Position numbers and translations under genes: made by a program. 64,000 nucleotides of DNA from Cotesia glomerata (Eukaryota > Arthropoda > Insecta > Hymenoptera > Braconidae): contig NC_058162.1 in NCBI RefSeq assembly GCF_020080835.1, positions 14,914,122-14,978,121 on the forward strand, read 5' to 3'. A model generated the notes under the pieces. The model worked only from the letters and a program-made list of their open reading frames with translations. It was not told the DNA's origin and did no database searches. Shown here in pieces: positions 45,603 through 57,225 of the stretch (within the stretch, counting starts at the first letter, position 1; each line of letters opens with the position of its first letter).

Positions 45603-48334
45603 TGGATGAGTCACTGTCGTTGACACTATCAGGAAATAACTCTGGAGGCTCAATATTTTCCACCAATTGAGTTATCACCTACAAAAACTTATGTTTTGGG
45701 ATTAGTGGAACTGTTAACGTATAATTCAATACCTAATATTGATGGTGCTAATAAAATTTATATTGGAACTAGTCTTGAACGGGCTGATAAAGTCATAACG
45801 ATACCAACTGGAAGCTACGAGTTGAAGGATGTCGAGAAATATATATTAAAACATAAGCCAGAAAATGTTGAATTCAGTTTAAAAGCAAACAATAATGAAT
45901 TGCGAAGTGAAATAAAATGTAATAAGACTATTAATTTGTAACGGGTTTTTATGCCGCTCAATTGGCTCCTTACATTAAATTAATTAAAACAGTAAACTAA
46001 ACAAGATGAATCTAAATTAATAAATAAAAGGGCGTTACCAGGATTTTTAATCACGGTTCCTGGAACCGGAACCAGAGCTGAGCTTATCTTACAGGGAGAG
46101 AGAGAGTGGAGGAAGGTGATCTGAAAGAAATAAATTTTTATTTAACAATGGATCCAAAAATTTATTAGCAAAACAATTTAACAACTATTAGTCACACACT
46201 CACTCATACTATAATTAACTTATTATCTAGCGACGTGGAGGAATAACTGCGAGACAAATGATATTTACAACGATACCTTTCCAAACGACGAAGCGATGAC
46301 TAGCTGGGATGTTCTAACGGACGGTCTCCCACAACCTGATTAACCTAGTTGAGCTTTTTCTAATGAACGGTCTCCCACACCTGCCTAAAACTATTTGGGC
46401 TGTTTCTAACAAACGGTCTCTCACACCTGCCTAAAACTATTGGGCTTTTTCGAACGAACGGTCTCCCACACCTGCCTAAGACTAAACTTAAAATTACAAG
46501 TCCACCGGACAACTTAACAAAACTACCTCCACACACTTTTAACTTGATTTTAAGTCCACCGGACTATTAATACTTATTACACTATTAATACTCTCTATCA
46601 CACATTACCCGCACAAATCTCACACACATAACCCACTCACACACACACTCTGATTTTACTTTACTTTTATTTTTTGACATAAAAGTTTTACAAAAATTTA
46701 ATATCAGAAAATAATTACATTAAATTTTATTTAATTATTTCGGTCATTAGCTAGCAATTAAAGTATTAATTATTTTCAAGACTAAAATGAATTCCCAAAA
46801 TTTTGAACTAAAAACCGACGCCTAAATTTACTCCAAATCAATCACGAGTTTAATACTCAACGATAAATAAATTTTTAGGAACAATATCGACGCATAATTT
46901 TATTCAAATTCAACTCGTAATTTATTTTTTAAATAATAAATAATTCTTATTAAAATTCATCAATTGATTTTAACTAAAATTCCCGGGCTTAATAATCCAA
47001 GTTATTAATTAAATCCTAATAATTTTATCAATGACGATATTAAATTAATAATTAAATTTTCCAGAACTTAAGTTCAATATAAAAATGACCACGTGGAATT
47101 TTCCGATTAAATAAATAATTAATGAACAATTTATCTCAATATAAAATGAACTAACGAAAAATTATCCACGGGTAATTCAATCTTAATTGCGCCAAAATTC
47201 AGTAAATCGATTTTCAATAATTAATAAAATGTTAAATAAATTTTTCATTGTAATAAATAATATTAATTAATAATAATTCAATTTTTTTTAATAATTCGTC
47301 GTGTAAAATAATTGCCAGGAATTTTCGCGCTCAAAATGGACGCCGTTGTTCATTAGTGCGTAGTAGACTTTGACCTTAGGTATAAGTTAACTGCGTTGTA
47401 AAATTCGACCGACGATTGCCTGATCCGTGAGAAGACAAAGAAACTTTCTCGAAGAATTTATTACTCGGTTTTATTTTATTACATAAAATATTTGCAACTA
47501 AACCGATTTTTCAGATGTTCAGAATTATTTATAATTAATCGAGTAAATTAATAAAATAAATTCTTACGACAATTAACACCGCAAGGTCCTTGAGCAGTCC
47601 TCGGGTATAAATCCCCTTGATAAATCTCAACGGCAACTAACGAATCAAAATCAATTGCAATTAAATAACTATTGAATTATTATTAATTAAATTGAGAATA
47701 ATTAATCAGAAGAGAAGCAAACCGAGTATAAACCCCGCGGTCCACTCCTAGCCCACAGAGTAATTATTGATACCTTGTTGAATATACGACGATCTAACTC
47801 ACTACTCGAGATTGGAGTCCTAGGTGTTATTGGCTTCTGTCGTCTGGTAACTACTCCGGGGATCGGTCCCTCTTGATTTCTGTGGCACACTCTCTGGCGG
47901 TTACACTACTTCTCCCTGTTGCAACGCATGGCTCACCTATATAATAACCCCCAAAATACCCCCTCCTACTCTCTCTTTAGGCCCGAAGATCGAAGCGCAC
48001 CAGTGCTAGTCGAATAGTTATCGATGTCTGGCGACCTATCGATGCAGGGTAATTTTACCCTGCTACAAATTTTAAACCAAGAGATTCAATTGCATCATTA
48101 TTAGAATTTAAAAATCGTGAACTAAAAGCAGATATTGTTCATCAATCTGATTCACCAATCAAAATTCTGAAAATTAATGCCTTGAGGATTGAATGTAATA
48201 TTACTACTGGTGCATACATAAATAGTCAAAAAGTTCATACAATCCATGAGTTTTTTCCGAGTGTTGGACCAGGATATAAGATCATTGAGGTTCCATCACA
48301 CGTCATTTACCTCCCAATCGCCGTTAAGATATTT
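45603..48334 (+). pseudogene. Polinton penton-like (minor capsid) protein, split by a solo LTR
   Basis: The first part, 45603-45936, begins MDESLSLTLSG, shifts frame near 45660 and continues with PPIELSPTKTYVLGL, TYNSIPNID and IPTGSYELKDVEKY. After the LTR, 48068-48334 continues in the same sense with RDSIASLLEFKNREL, LRIECNITTGAY, HTIHEFFPSVGPGY and VPSHVIYLPI. These are signature blocks of the single-jelly-roll Polinton penton protein. The last part is cut off by the Helitron at 48335. The target duplication AATT shows exactly where the LTR entered. Confidence 0.75.
45937..48067 (-). mobile_element. solo LTR, 2.1 kb, in the penton gene, 4-bp target duplication
   Basis: Starts TGTAACGGGTTTTTAT, ends ACCCTGCTACA, flanked by AATT (45933-45936, 48068-48071). 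It is the inverted, diverged copy of the LTR at 27511-29508. A different internal repeat is present: three to four units of roughly 55-65 bases containing cggtctcccacacctgcct (46316-46490) replace the stem-loop array of the other copy. Confidence 0.8.
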
Positions 48335-48340
48335 ATCTAT

Positions 48341-48413
<73 letters not shown>

Positions 48414-50395
48414 AGATTTCCACCTATATATTGACTTATCACGATATCTCTGGAAACATAAGGCGTAGAGATTTGAAATTTTGTAGGAATATTCCTTTCG
48501 CCGAGTAGAGGTCAGCTAAGAACGGATTTTACGAAATTCCACCCACAAGGGGGGTTGCGGGGGCGTTGACAATGGAAAATTCCCATTTTTAAACTATAGC
48601 TCCTATCGACTCCAAATTTAGTAGGAATCTCCTATATGTGATGTAGAAATGATCTACAAGCGGATTTTATGACAATCTACTCCCAATATGGATTGCGGGG
48701 GTAGGCGTTAACAATGAAAATTAAAAGTTTCCAAACTATAGCTCCTACAGACTCAAAATTTTGTAGGAATTTTCTGTAAGTGATGTAAAAATAATTTATA
48801 AACGAATTTTAGGATATCTCAACCCACAGGGGGTTGCGGGGGTGGGTATTTACAATGAAAATTTTTAATTTTCAATCTATAGCTCCTACAGACTCCAATT
48901 GGGTAGGAATTTTCGCTAAGAGATGTAGAAATAATATATGAACGAATTTTAAAATACCTCACAGGAGTTTGCGGGGGTGGGTGTTAACAATTAAAATTTT
49001 TAATTTCCAAGCTTTAGCTCCTATAAACTCCAAATTTAGTAGAGGTCTTCTATATGTGATATAAAAATGATCTAATAATGGATTTTACAACGAATCAACT
49101 CCAATAATGATCGTGGGGGTGAGTGTTAACCATAAAAAATCTTAATTTCCAAAATATAGCTTCTAAAAACTCTAAATTTGGTAGAAATTTTTTATCTCTT
49201 ATGTAGAGATCACCTCAAAATGGATTTCAATAAAGTCTACTTCCGATAGGAATTGCGGAGGTGAGTGTTAAAATCTAAAATTTTCATTTATAAACTGTAA
49301 CTTCTACAGACTCCAAATTCGGTGAGAATCTTTGTGTATGATGTCTATTTCAGTTAAGGGATTGGGGGGGCATTGATAATGAAAATTTCCCGTTTGTAAA
49401 ATATAGTTCTTATAGACTCCAAATTTGGTAAAAATCTTCTACATGTGGTGTAGAAATAATCTAAGAGCGGATTTAACGACGAATCACACCCAATAAGGAT
49501 TGCGAGGGTGGGTGTTGACAAAAAAAATCTTAATTTCCAAAATATAGCTTCTAAAAGCTGTAAATTTGGTAAGAATCTTTTATTTGTCATGTAGAGATCA
49601 TCTCAAAACGGATTTCAATAAATTCTATTTCCAACAGGGATTGCGGGGCTGGGTGTTAGAATTTCAAATTTCCATTTTCAAACTGTAACTTTAACAAACT
49701 CGAAATTAGGTCGGAATCTTTCATTTGTCATGAGGAGATCATCTCAAAACGGATTCCGAAAAATTCTACTTTCGATAGGGATTGCGGGGGCGTTAACAAT
49801 GAAAATTTCTCATTTCCAATCGATAGTTTTTATAGACTCAAAGTTTTGTTGAAATCTTTTATTTATAATGTAAAAATCATCTCGAATAGGATCTTACGAA
49901 GTTTCTCCCCCACATAGGAGTGCGGGAATGATAATTGTCAAAAAATTCATATTTTTTAAATACAGTTCCTACAAATATAAAATTTGATAGAATCTCAAGA
50001 GAAACAGACAAATACCGGGATAGCCTCCAAGGTCAACGGATTTAAATATTTTTCTTACTTAATAGTGATATTTTCTTACAACAATCGTCTCTTTGGCAGC
50101 GGCAAAAAAGTCATTGTAACATTTCCAAAATTTAACATTACATATAGCTATTCAGTCAATGGACTAAGAATTTTACATACATTTTATTTTTGCTGATCAC
50201 ATAATCGATGAATTCTTCTCATTACGGAATTGCGAAAATGTAACAGATTAAAAGCATTGCATTTTCTAAACACATGAGATATAGAAAAGAAATTTGAGAT
50301 ATAGAAAATATGAAAAAAAATAAATAAAAATAAAACATAAAATTTGATTTATTTCCTTTTCAATTCGCCCAGCAAAGCGGGCGGGAAACCACTAG
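48335..50395 (+). mobile_element. Helitron-like element with ~125-bp internal tandem repeats
   Basis: Begins TCTATATTCTATATATA after an A and ends ACTAG before a T, the Helitron rule of insertion between A and T. Just before the end is a hairpin, CGCCC-agcaaagc-GGGCG (50367-50384). A (TA)n tract occupies 48345-48409. The rest is about 13 degenerate repeats of a unit with tagctcctacagactccaaat and gcgggggtgggtgttaac. No coding sequence; non-autonomous. It truncates the penton gene and sits where most of the major capsid gene should be. Confidence 0.75.
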
Positions 50396-50507
50396 TTATT
50401 TATATTTGTAATGTGGAACGCTTCACAAATATAAATAATGCTGTGAAGCGGGAAAGAATAGGAGTTACGGTAATTATTACGTGAAGCGTTCCACAATTTA
50501 AATCTTA
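50396..50507. repeat. short repeat shared with 14825-14900
   Basis: Contains gaagcgggaaagaataggag and tacggtaattattacgtgaa, found in inverse orientation near 14830-14890. An internal hairpin, atttatatttgt...acaaatataaat, is visible at its left side. Identity unknown; perhaps a MITE fragment. Confidence 0.4.
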
Positions 50508-50597
50508 ACATGAGTAGAAATCTGTATGCATTAATATATGACATGTTTACTAATTTTCAAGTTTCATACTATAATAAAGATCCAGAGCCTCTATTAA

Positions 50598-52225
50598 GGG
50601 GTTAGGGGTAGTCAGAATTTTCAAAAAATCGATTATTTTTTTTTGCATTTTCGTTATGTGTAATATCTTAAAAATATTCTCTGAAAATTTCAAGTAGATC
50701 CGATAATTAGTTTTTGAGTTATTCGACACATAACAAAGAGAGCTCGGGTACTTCAAAGCGCTCGGGAGCAGATAGCTAGCGGCAGCTTCAAGAAACCCCT
50801 TTTTAGGGTTCTATTGTCATCCTATTCTGGAATTATAAAAGCAGATCCTTACAAAAATACAACCATAAATTCAAAGGAATGTATAGGCCATGTTCAGAAG
50901 CGGATGGGGACTCGACTGCGTACTCTGAAAACTAAACAAAAAGGTCTTGGTGGTAGAGGTAGGCTTACAGGAAAAGTAATAGACAAATTAACTATGGTTT
51001 ATCAATACGTCGTCATTGCGATTCTATTGAAGATATGAAATCTGCTATTATGGCAACTTTTTACCACTACGGTTCGACTGATGAAAATCCGAATTATGAT
51101 ATGTGTCCCAAAGGCGAAAATTTTTGGTGCTCTTACCAGCGCGCTGAAGCAAGTGGAGAGCTTGATACTTATACTCAAGATTATTCTCCCTTACCTCCTG
51201 ATGTTTTAAATGCTATTAAACCGATTTACGACGATCTCAGTAATGATAATTTACTTTCAAGATGTGTAGGTGGAATCAATCAGAATAATAATGAGAGCTT
51301 CAACCAACTAGTGTGGAAAATATGCCCAAAAACCGTGAATACTAGTTCTACTATCGTACAAATTGCTGCATACATAGCTACTTGTATATTTAATTAAGGT
51401 ACAAATTTATTATTAATGATTATGGATACCCTAGGACTTAATTATGGGTCTAATTCCCATCGGTATGCTGAAAAATTGGATGCTGCACGTGTAAAAGTGG
51501 CAGATCAGCGCGCCAACGACAACACTCGGGAAGGCAGAATGCTTCGTAGGCAACAGCAAATTGATGTTTTGGAAACTTCCACAATGGCTGAAGAACTATT
51601 ATATGGCTCAGGAATAGATGACTCGATGTAAGTAATTTAATAATTCGTATTTCTGTACGTGAATCTAGTGTGAAACTTTAAACGCGTTTATCTCAAAACT
51701 ATGTTTTTTGAACTGGTGACAACTGTAACTCTAAAACCGCTCAGTAGATTTCAATAAAATTTATACAGCTTTTAGAATACATAATAAACTCGGGCCTGAT
51801 CGAAGGATTTTTTTTTTTTTTTAAATTTCGATTTTTTAAGACCAATTAACTGTTGATTTTTTCCCAAAAATCTAGACAAAAATTTCCTGAGGCCGCCATT
51901 TTGTTAATTGTTGAAAAAAAAAATCCTTCGATCAGGCCCAGGATTATCTATTTATAAAACTAATTTTTTTCATCCGATTGATTTTAGATGAATCTCCAAG
52001 GACTTATGATTGTCACCGCAAGGACCTTTTTTTGGAACTGGGTCAACACAGACAGCTATAACTTTGGAAATTTAATTTTATTTTTTTGAAATTTTCGTGA
52101 CTTCAAGTTAAAACATTGTATAATAATGCCATATTACTACTTTTGTAAAATAACATGATTTAATAGCAAAAAAAAAAAATACTGAAAATTCTAATTTTTT
52201 CGTGCCTCTGACTACCCCTAACCCC
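50598..52225 (+). mobile_element. Kolobok-like DNA transposon, internally deleted
   Basis: Perfect inverted ends GGGGTTAGGGGTAGTCAGA...TCTGACTACCCCTAACCCC with TTAA at both sides (50594-50597, 52226-52229). Transposase fragments lie inside. TTAA duplications with a Mutator-like transposase domain are the Kolobok combination. Interrupts the capsid gene. Confidence 0.75.
50814..51631 (+). pseudogene. Kolobok/Mutator-like transposase fragment
   Basis: Blocks ECIGHVQKRMGTRLRTLK, KGLGGRGRLTGKVIDKL, then (after a shift near 51030) SAIMATFYHYGSTDENPNYD, CPKGENFWCSYQRAEASGE, AIKPIYDDLSNDNLLSRC and NQNNNESFNQLVWKICPK, and finally LGLNYGSNSHRYAEKLDAAR. Matches the C-terminal half of the Mutator-like transposase domain found in many arthropod genomes. 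The N-terminal half is deleted. Stop at 51395 and frame changes make it inactive. Confidence 0.75.
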
Positions 52226-52563
52226 TTAACGAAAGTTCAACTTTTAACTGACGCACCACTCTACATTATAGATTGCTCAAAGCAAAATGAATCAAACAAG
52301 TCGGGACCTGTTGATATACGAATTGAATTTGAATCGGAAAATCAGTTTCCTGATAGTACAGCTGCATACTGTCTAATATTCCATGATCGTATTATTGAAT
52401 ATAATAAGTAATGTAAGGAAAATAACATAAATTTGTATTGAAATGCAAATAAAATAAACAATTTAAAATTTAATAAACGTTTATTATTTAATTTATCCCA
52501 TATTACATAAGTATTTATTTATTATAATTATTATTTAACCCTAATTATGATGGATTTATTCTT

Positions 52564-53231
52564 CTATAGATGACCTGGTAGCTTATCCCAAATATCTTTG
52601 ATTTGCTTCGGAGCCACTTTGAAGAGAAATTTCTCATCTAAGCATGTGATATCGATAGCATGCATTCTGAATAAGCTGTTGAGATTATAAAAAATTTCAA
52701 CAGACTTTTCATATGAAGCTCCAGCACCCAAAAATTCTATGATCCATCGTTTAAATCGTTGAGCAGTTTCGTACGCGCAAGCGTAATTTAAATTCATTTA
52801 ATGATGACACTGATTCTCACAGCGATAAATTTATAAGACATAACAGCTTCAGGAGAATACAAACGCATATTTTCGATATTAATAATTGGAAGCGTGGTAT
52901 GAGTCATCAGATCAAACTAATTTACTTTCCATGCACCATGCACATAAATAGTACGCGCATTATCTGTTAAGCTTTTTATAACATTTTTTCGCATATCATA
53001 TGGTGTAGCACCAGTATCCCATTGTATTCCATGTTTGTAACCCTTATAATCAGTGGTTTCTGAAACCCACCCTTCATTAGGATTATCAAACGGTGGTTTA
53101 AAGATGTAATATCTACACTCATATGCTCCTCTATTGATAATGTCACCAGAAATATTAATTGCACATAGTTCTTTGACTGTAAACTCTTCACCACATATTT
53201 CAAACCCTGTGATATCCAAGATGATCTCCAT
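52564..53231 (-). pseudogene. Polinton right-end protein, unknown function (broken)
   Basis: The first part, 53231-52917, begins MEIILDITGFEICGEEFTVKE and includes HGIQWDTGATPYDMRKNVIK and TIYVHGAWK. A stop at 52917 is followed by TLPIINIENMRLYSP and, after a frameshift near 52800, NLNYACAYETAQRFKRWI. Total about 220 residues if continuous. Similar proteins accompany arthropod Polintons. The TGF/GIQWD pattern vaguely recalls exonuclease folds, but I cannot support a function. Confidence 0.45.
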
Positions 53232-53236
53232 CTTGT

Positions 53237-53587
53237 CTATTCCTCCGCTAATCGTTTTTTCAATAGCTCCAATTTTGAAATTTGTTTGATAATTTCCTGT
53301 CGAGTCATACGCTTCTTCAGTGCAGATAATTTTATAATATCCGTAATAACTTGAGCAAATTCACGAGCTTGATGAATAAAGATGCTTGCAGTTGAATAAA
53401 TAGTGGGCAATTCAAAAGGGTCTGAATATTCTGAGTGGTTGTCAACATTAATTCTGTAGTCTGGATAGACTAAATCGTTAATAGCATTATATTCACAACT
53501 GCGAGACTTAACAATATCCTTTTCATGATTTCTCAAATGTTTGAGTAATTCGATACCAAACACTTTAAAAAACTGATCTACAAACAT
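53237..53587 (-). CDS. Polinton right-end protein, unknown function
   Basis: 116 residues, open: MFVDQFFKVFGIELLKHLRN, then NAINDLVYPDYRINVDNHSE and a Lys-rich C-terminal helix (KKRMTRQEIIKQISKLELLKK). Five bases upstream of the frame at 52564-53231 on the same strand, suggesting joint expression. No recognised domain. Confidence 0.45.
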   Translation of the reverse strand: MFVDQFFKVFGIELLKHLRNHEKDIVKSRSCEYNAINDLVYPDYRINVDNHSEYSDPFELPTIYSTASIFIHQAREFAQVITDIIKLSALKKRMTRQEIIKQISKLELLKKRLAEE

Positions 53588-54324
53588 AGTACCATCCGTT
53601 GAACTACTTCACTCGAGGAAAAATTTTTAGAACTGTAGATATGCAGTGAGTATTGTTGGATCTTATAGCCCAAATGCTTACCAAAAATAGATGAAAATAA
53701 GGGGTATTTGTTACTAAAAATGAGTCATACAGCTGATAAGCTGATCAACAATTTGATGAAATAACTAATTTTTCAAATAAATGATGATTAATTGTAAAGT
53801 ATGCTGATCAATTTAATAGATTAAATAAATATTTGGAGAGAAAGTTACTGACTCATAAAGTTAAGAAAATTTATTAGATAACAATCTATCTATATATACA
53901 AAAATAAATTTCTGTGCGTTATTATTAGTTAGTCTCGCTAAAACTCAAAAACGGCTGGACCGATTTTCAAATTTTTTTTTTCGTTTTGTTCGCTATAGTT
54001 CAGAGATGGTTTAGAGAAATAAAAATTTTTGAAAAACTCGAAAGTTCAGTTAAAAAAATAAAAAAAAAAAAAAAGTTAATTGCTGTGGGTTCGTCTCACT
54101 GAAATTCAAAAAAGGCTGGATCGATTTTCAAAATTGTTTTTTTTTGTTTTGTTTGCTGTAGTTCAGAGATGATTCAGAAAAAAAATTTTTTTGGAAAACC
54201 CAACAGTTTAGCTAAAAAAATCATTATCATCAATCATCATCGAATAATAAAAAAATATAAAAATAAATTGCTGTGCGTTAGTCTCGCCAAAACTCAAAAA
54301 CGGGTGGATCGATTAAAAAATTTT

Positions 54325-54478
54325 TTAACTTCCCGCTAAGAAAATCGAAGATTTTCAAAAATCGGGAAGTTATTGTTTTCACCCCGTTTTGCAAAAATCG
54401 AGTTTTCATCAGATCTCGACGTTTGAAGGTCACAGGAAGCTTCCCTGACTATCCCCGCGAGGTTTTCACGGTGTCTGT

Positions 54479-54565
<87 letters not shown>

Positions 54566-55979
54566 TATGTGAACCGCTTATAACTTTTGAACGGCTCAAC
54601 CGATTTCATTGCAGTTGGTGCCATTCGAAAGGGCTTGACCAAATTTAGATTTTAAAAACTATTTGGACCAATTCAGATCGATAGATTTTGAGAAATCTTG
54701 GAAAAACTGAAAAAAAAATTTTTTTCAAATGTGGTTTTTTTGGAATAACTTTTAAACGGCTTCAAGGTTCAATTCCAAAAACTAATCAGCTCTTAACCTC
54801 AAAAAACCACGTCGATCGCCACCAGTCTGGTCAAAATCGGTTGATTCGTTCGAGAGATATCGTGAACGAAAGAAAACCGAAAAAAGTGTTTTTTCGGAAT
54901 AACTCCAAAATTCCTAGCGTGATCAATCAAAAATTTGAGATTCTTGGTGAGGCTTGAAAAACTGCGTCGAATGCTTCTAACCGCGTAAAAATCGGTTTAT
55001 TCATTCAAAAGTTATTGCGGTTTAAAAATTCAAAAAATAGTGTCTTATCAAATCTCTATCAGACTTTTGAGCTCGAAGAGCTTTAAAGCATAGGAAAGTA
55101 ATCTCTTTGAGCTCGGAGAGCTCAAAATAACCCATCAATTGTATTTTTGAGCTCGAAGAGCTCAAAAACGTCATTGGTGCAATTTTAAGCGCCTAAGTAT
55201 GGAATTAGCGGGAAGTTGCAGGGATGGCCTTCAGGGTCAACCGTTTTCCTAATTTTTTTTGTTTTGTTCGCTATAGTTAAGGGATGATTTAAAAAAAAAA
55301 TTAGGAAAATGGTTGACCCTGAAGGCCATCCGTGCAACTTCCCGCTAATTTCATACCTAGGCGCTTAAAATTGCACTTATGACGTTTTTGAGCTCTTCGA
55401 GCTCAAAAATACAATTTATATGTTATTTTGAGCTCTCCGAGCTCAAGGAGACAGCTTTCCTATGCTTTTGAATTCTTTGAGCTCAAAAATCTTATCAAAG
55501 TTTAATGAAACACGATTTTTAAATTTTCAAACTGCTATAACTTTTGAATGAATTAATCGATTTTTACGCATTTGGCAGCGATAGATGTAGTTTTTTAAGC
55601 TCTATAAATAATTCAAAACATAAAAATTGATCTGATGAAACATTTCGGAGTTATTACAAAAAAACACTTTTTTCGATTTTTTTCGACAACGATATCTCAC
55701 GAACGCATCAACCGATTCTGACGATTTTCGTGGTGATCGATGCAGGTTTTCAAGGTTAAGAGCTAATGAGTTTTCAAGGTCGATCGGTTTAGCCAATTCG
55801 GATATATGTAAAAAAAATAGATAAAACAACAAATTTTTTTTTCACTTTTTTTGCGATTTCTCGAAATCTACTGGTCCGAATCAGTTCCAACTTTCAGAAA
55901 ATTTAAGTTTGGCGAAGACCTTTCGAATGATATTAACTGGGATCAAATCGGTCAAGCCGTTCAGAAGTTATAAGAAGTT

Positions 55980-56023
<44 letters not shown>

Positions 56024-56175
56024 GACGTACGGGCATCATCGTAAAAATAGTCAGGAAAGCTTCTTAGGGCTTCAAAACGTCGAGATCTGTTGTAACCTCG
56101 ATTTTTTCAAAACAGGGTGAAAACAATAACTTCCCTATTTTTTGAAAATTTTCGATTTTCTTAGCGGGAAGTTAA
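54325..56175. mobile_element. foldback element with (GT)n and (CA)n in its arms
   Basis: Ends TTAACTTCCCGCTAAGAAAA and its complement. The left arm carries (GT)n at 54474-54560 and the right arm (CA)n at 55984-56019. The centre holds many copies of a GAGCTCGAAGAGCTC-like palindrome (55060-55170 and mirrored at 55390-55490). Gene-like frames in it are low-complexity. Same family as 26795-27060 and the structure around 59700-63293. Confidence 0.75.
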
Positions 56176-56454
56176 AAATTTTTGAAAAACGCGAAAGTTC
56201 AGCTAAAAAAATCAAAAATTATTAATTTTGTGTTGGAATCGCTATTGTTACGCTTGAGCCTCAAGGTTGCAAGAGAGTACCAAAATTGCTCGATATATAG
56301 GAAGATACGTACAAATATACTGCAGAGTTGTACTATTTACCTATTCAGTTTATCGAACATAACCACAAATCTCAAGAAGAAACGCAAGAAGAATGTTTGT
56401 CATTACTTTTGTGTTGTTCGTGTTTATTTTTGTAATGTTTATATCTATCTATCA

Positions 56455-57225
56455 ATGGGGTATTTCATACCAAATCGACCACTTTTGAACCCGACCCCTT
56501 TAGATTTAGCTGAAACTTTACGATTCTTTTCTACCCTTCAAAAGACATTTTTGAGAATTTTTTCAAATTTTTTGATCCAACCCAAAAAAAGGTATGAATT
56601 TTTCAAAAAAATGGCTTTTTTATTTTCAAATAGCCATAACTTTTTTAGGCATTGACCTTTGGGTACCTTTTTCTTTTAAGAAATTTTTTTTTTTGAATGA
56701 ACTTCTGAAAAAAAAATGGAATATGATCAATTCTATAAAAAATAATGGGTTCTTTTTTAAGCACAATCGTTATTTTTTCGAAGTTGGTGACTTTTTGTTT
56801 TTAATTTTTTATCTCAAAAAAAAACTTCAATCAATTTGACAACTATTTCCGCTCATCCCGGGCAGGGCCAATTTTTTTTTATATTTTTTTTAATTTAAAA
56901 AAAAAAAAAAATTTATTTTAGAAAATTTGACAATTTTTTTTTCAATTAAATAAAAAAAAAATTAGGAAAACGGTTGACCCTGAAAGCCATCCTTACAATT
57001 TCCCGCTAATTTCATATCTGGACGCTTAAAATCGCAATTATGTCGTTTTTGAGCTCTCTGAGCTCAAATTTTTTTGAAAAATTCATAACCTTTTTTGGGT
57101 TGAACAAATAAATTTTAAAAAATTCTCAAAAATGTTTTTCAAAAGGTAGAAAACAATGATAAAGTTTCAGCTAAATCTAAAGGGGTCGAGTTCAAATGTG
57201 TTCGCTTTGGCATGGAATACTCCAT
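56455..57225. mobile_element. small foldback element
   Basis: Left end atggggtatttcataccaaa, right end tttggcatggaatactccat; arms are inverted for roughly 150-200 bases. It shares its terminal pattern (TTTCATnCCAAATCGACCA) with the element at 7229-8594. Poly-A/T-rich inside, no coding. Confidence 0.65.

Larger units (their letters stand above)
50508..52411 (+). pseudogene. Polinton major capsid protein, C-terminal remnant
   Basis: 50508-50593 encodes NMSRNLYALIYDMFTNFQ and KDPEPLL; 52230-52411 continues with VQLLTDAPLYIIDCSKQNES, SGPVDIRIEFESENQFPD and AAYCLIFHDRIIEYNK, then stops. These are the end of the double-jelly-roll capsid protein as known in arthropod Polintons. The N-terminal several hundred residues are missing, and the remnant is further split by the Kolobok-like element. 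Confidence 0.65.

Noticed and set aside
48182..48508. A small membrane protein
   Set aside because: The hydrophobic part is only the (TA)n tract of the Helitron end; the first part belongs to the penton remnant.
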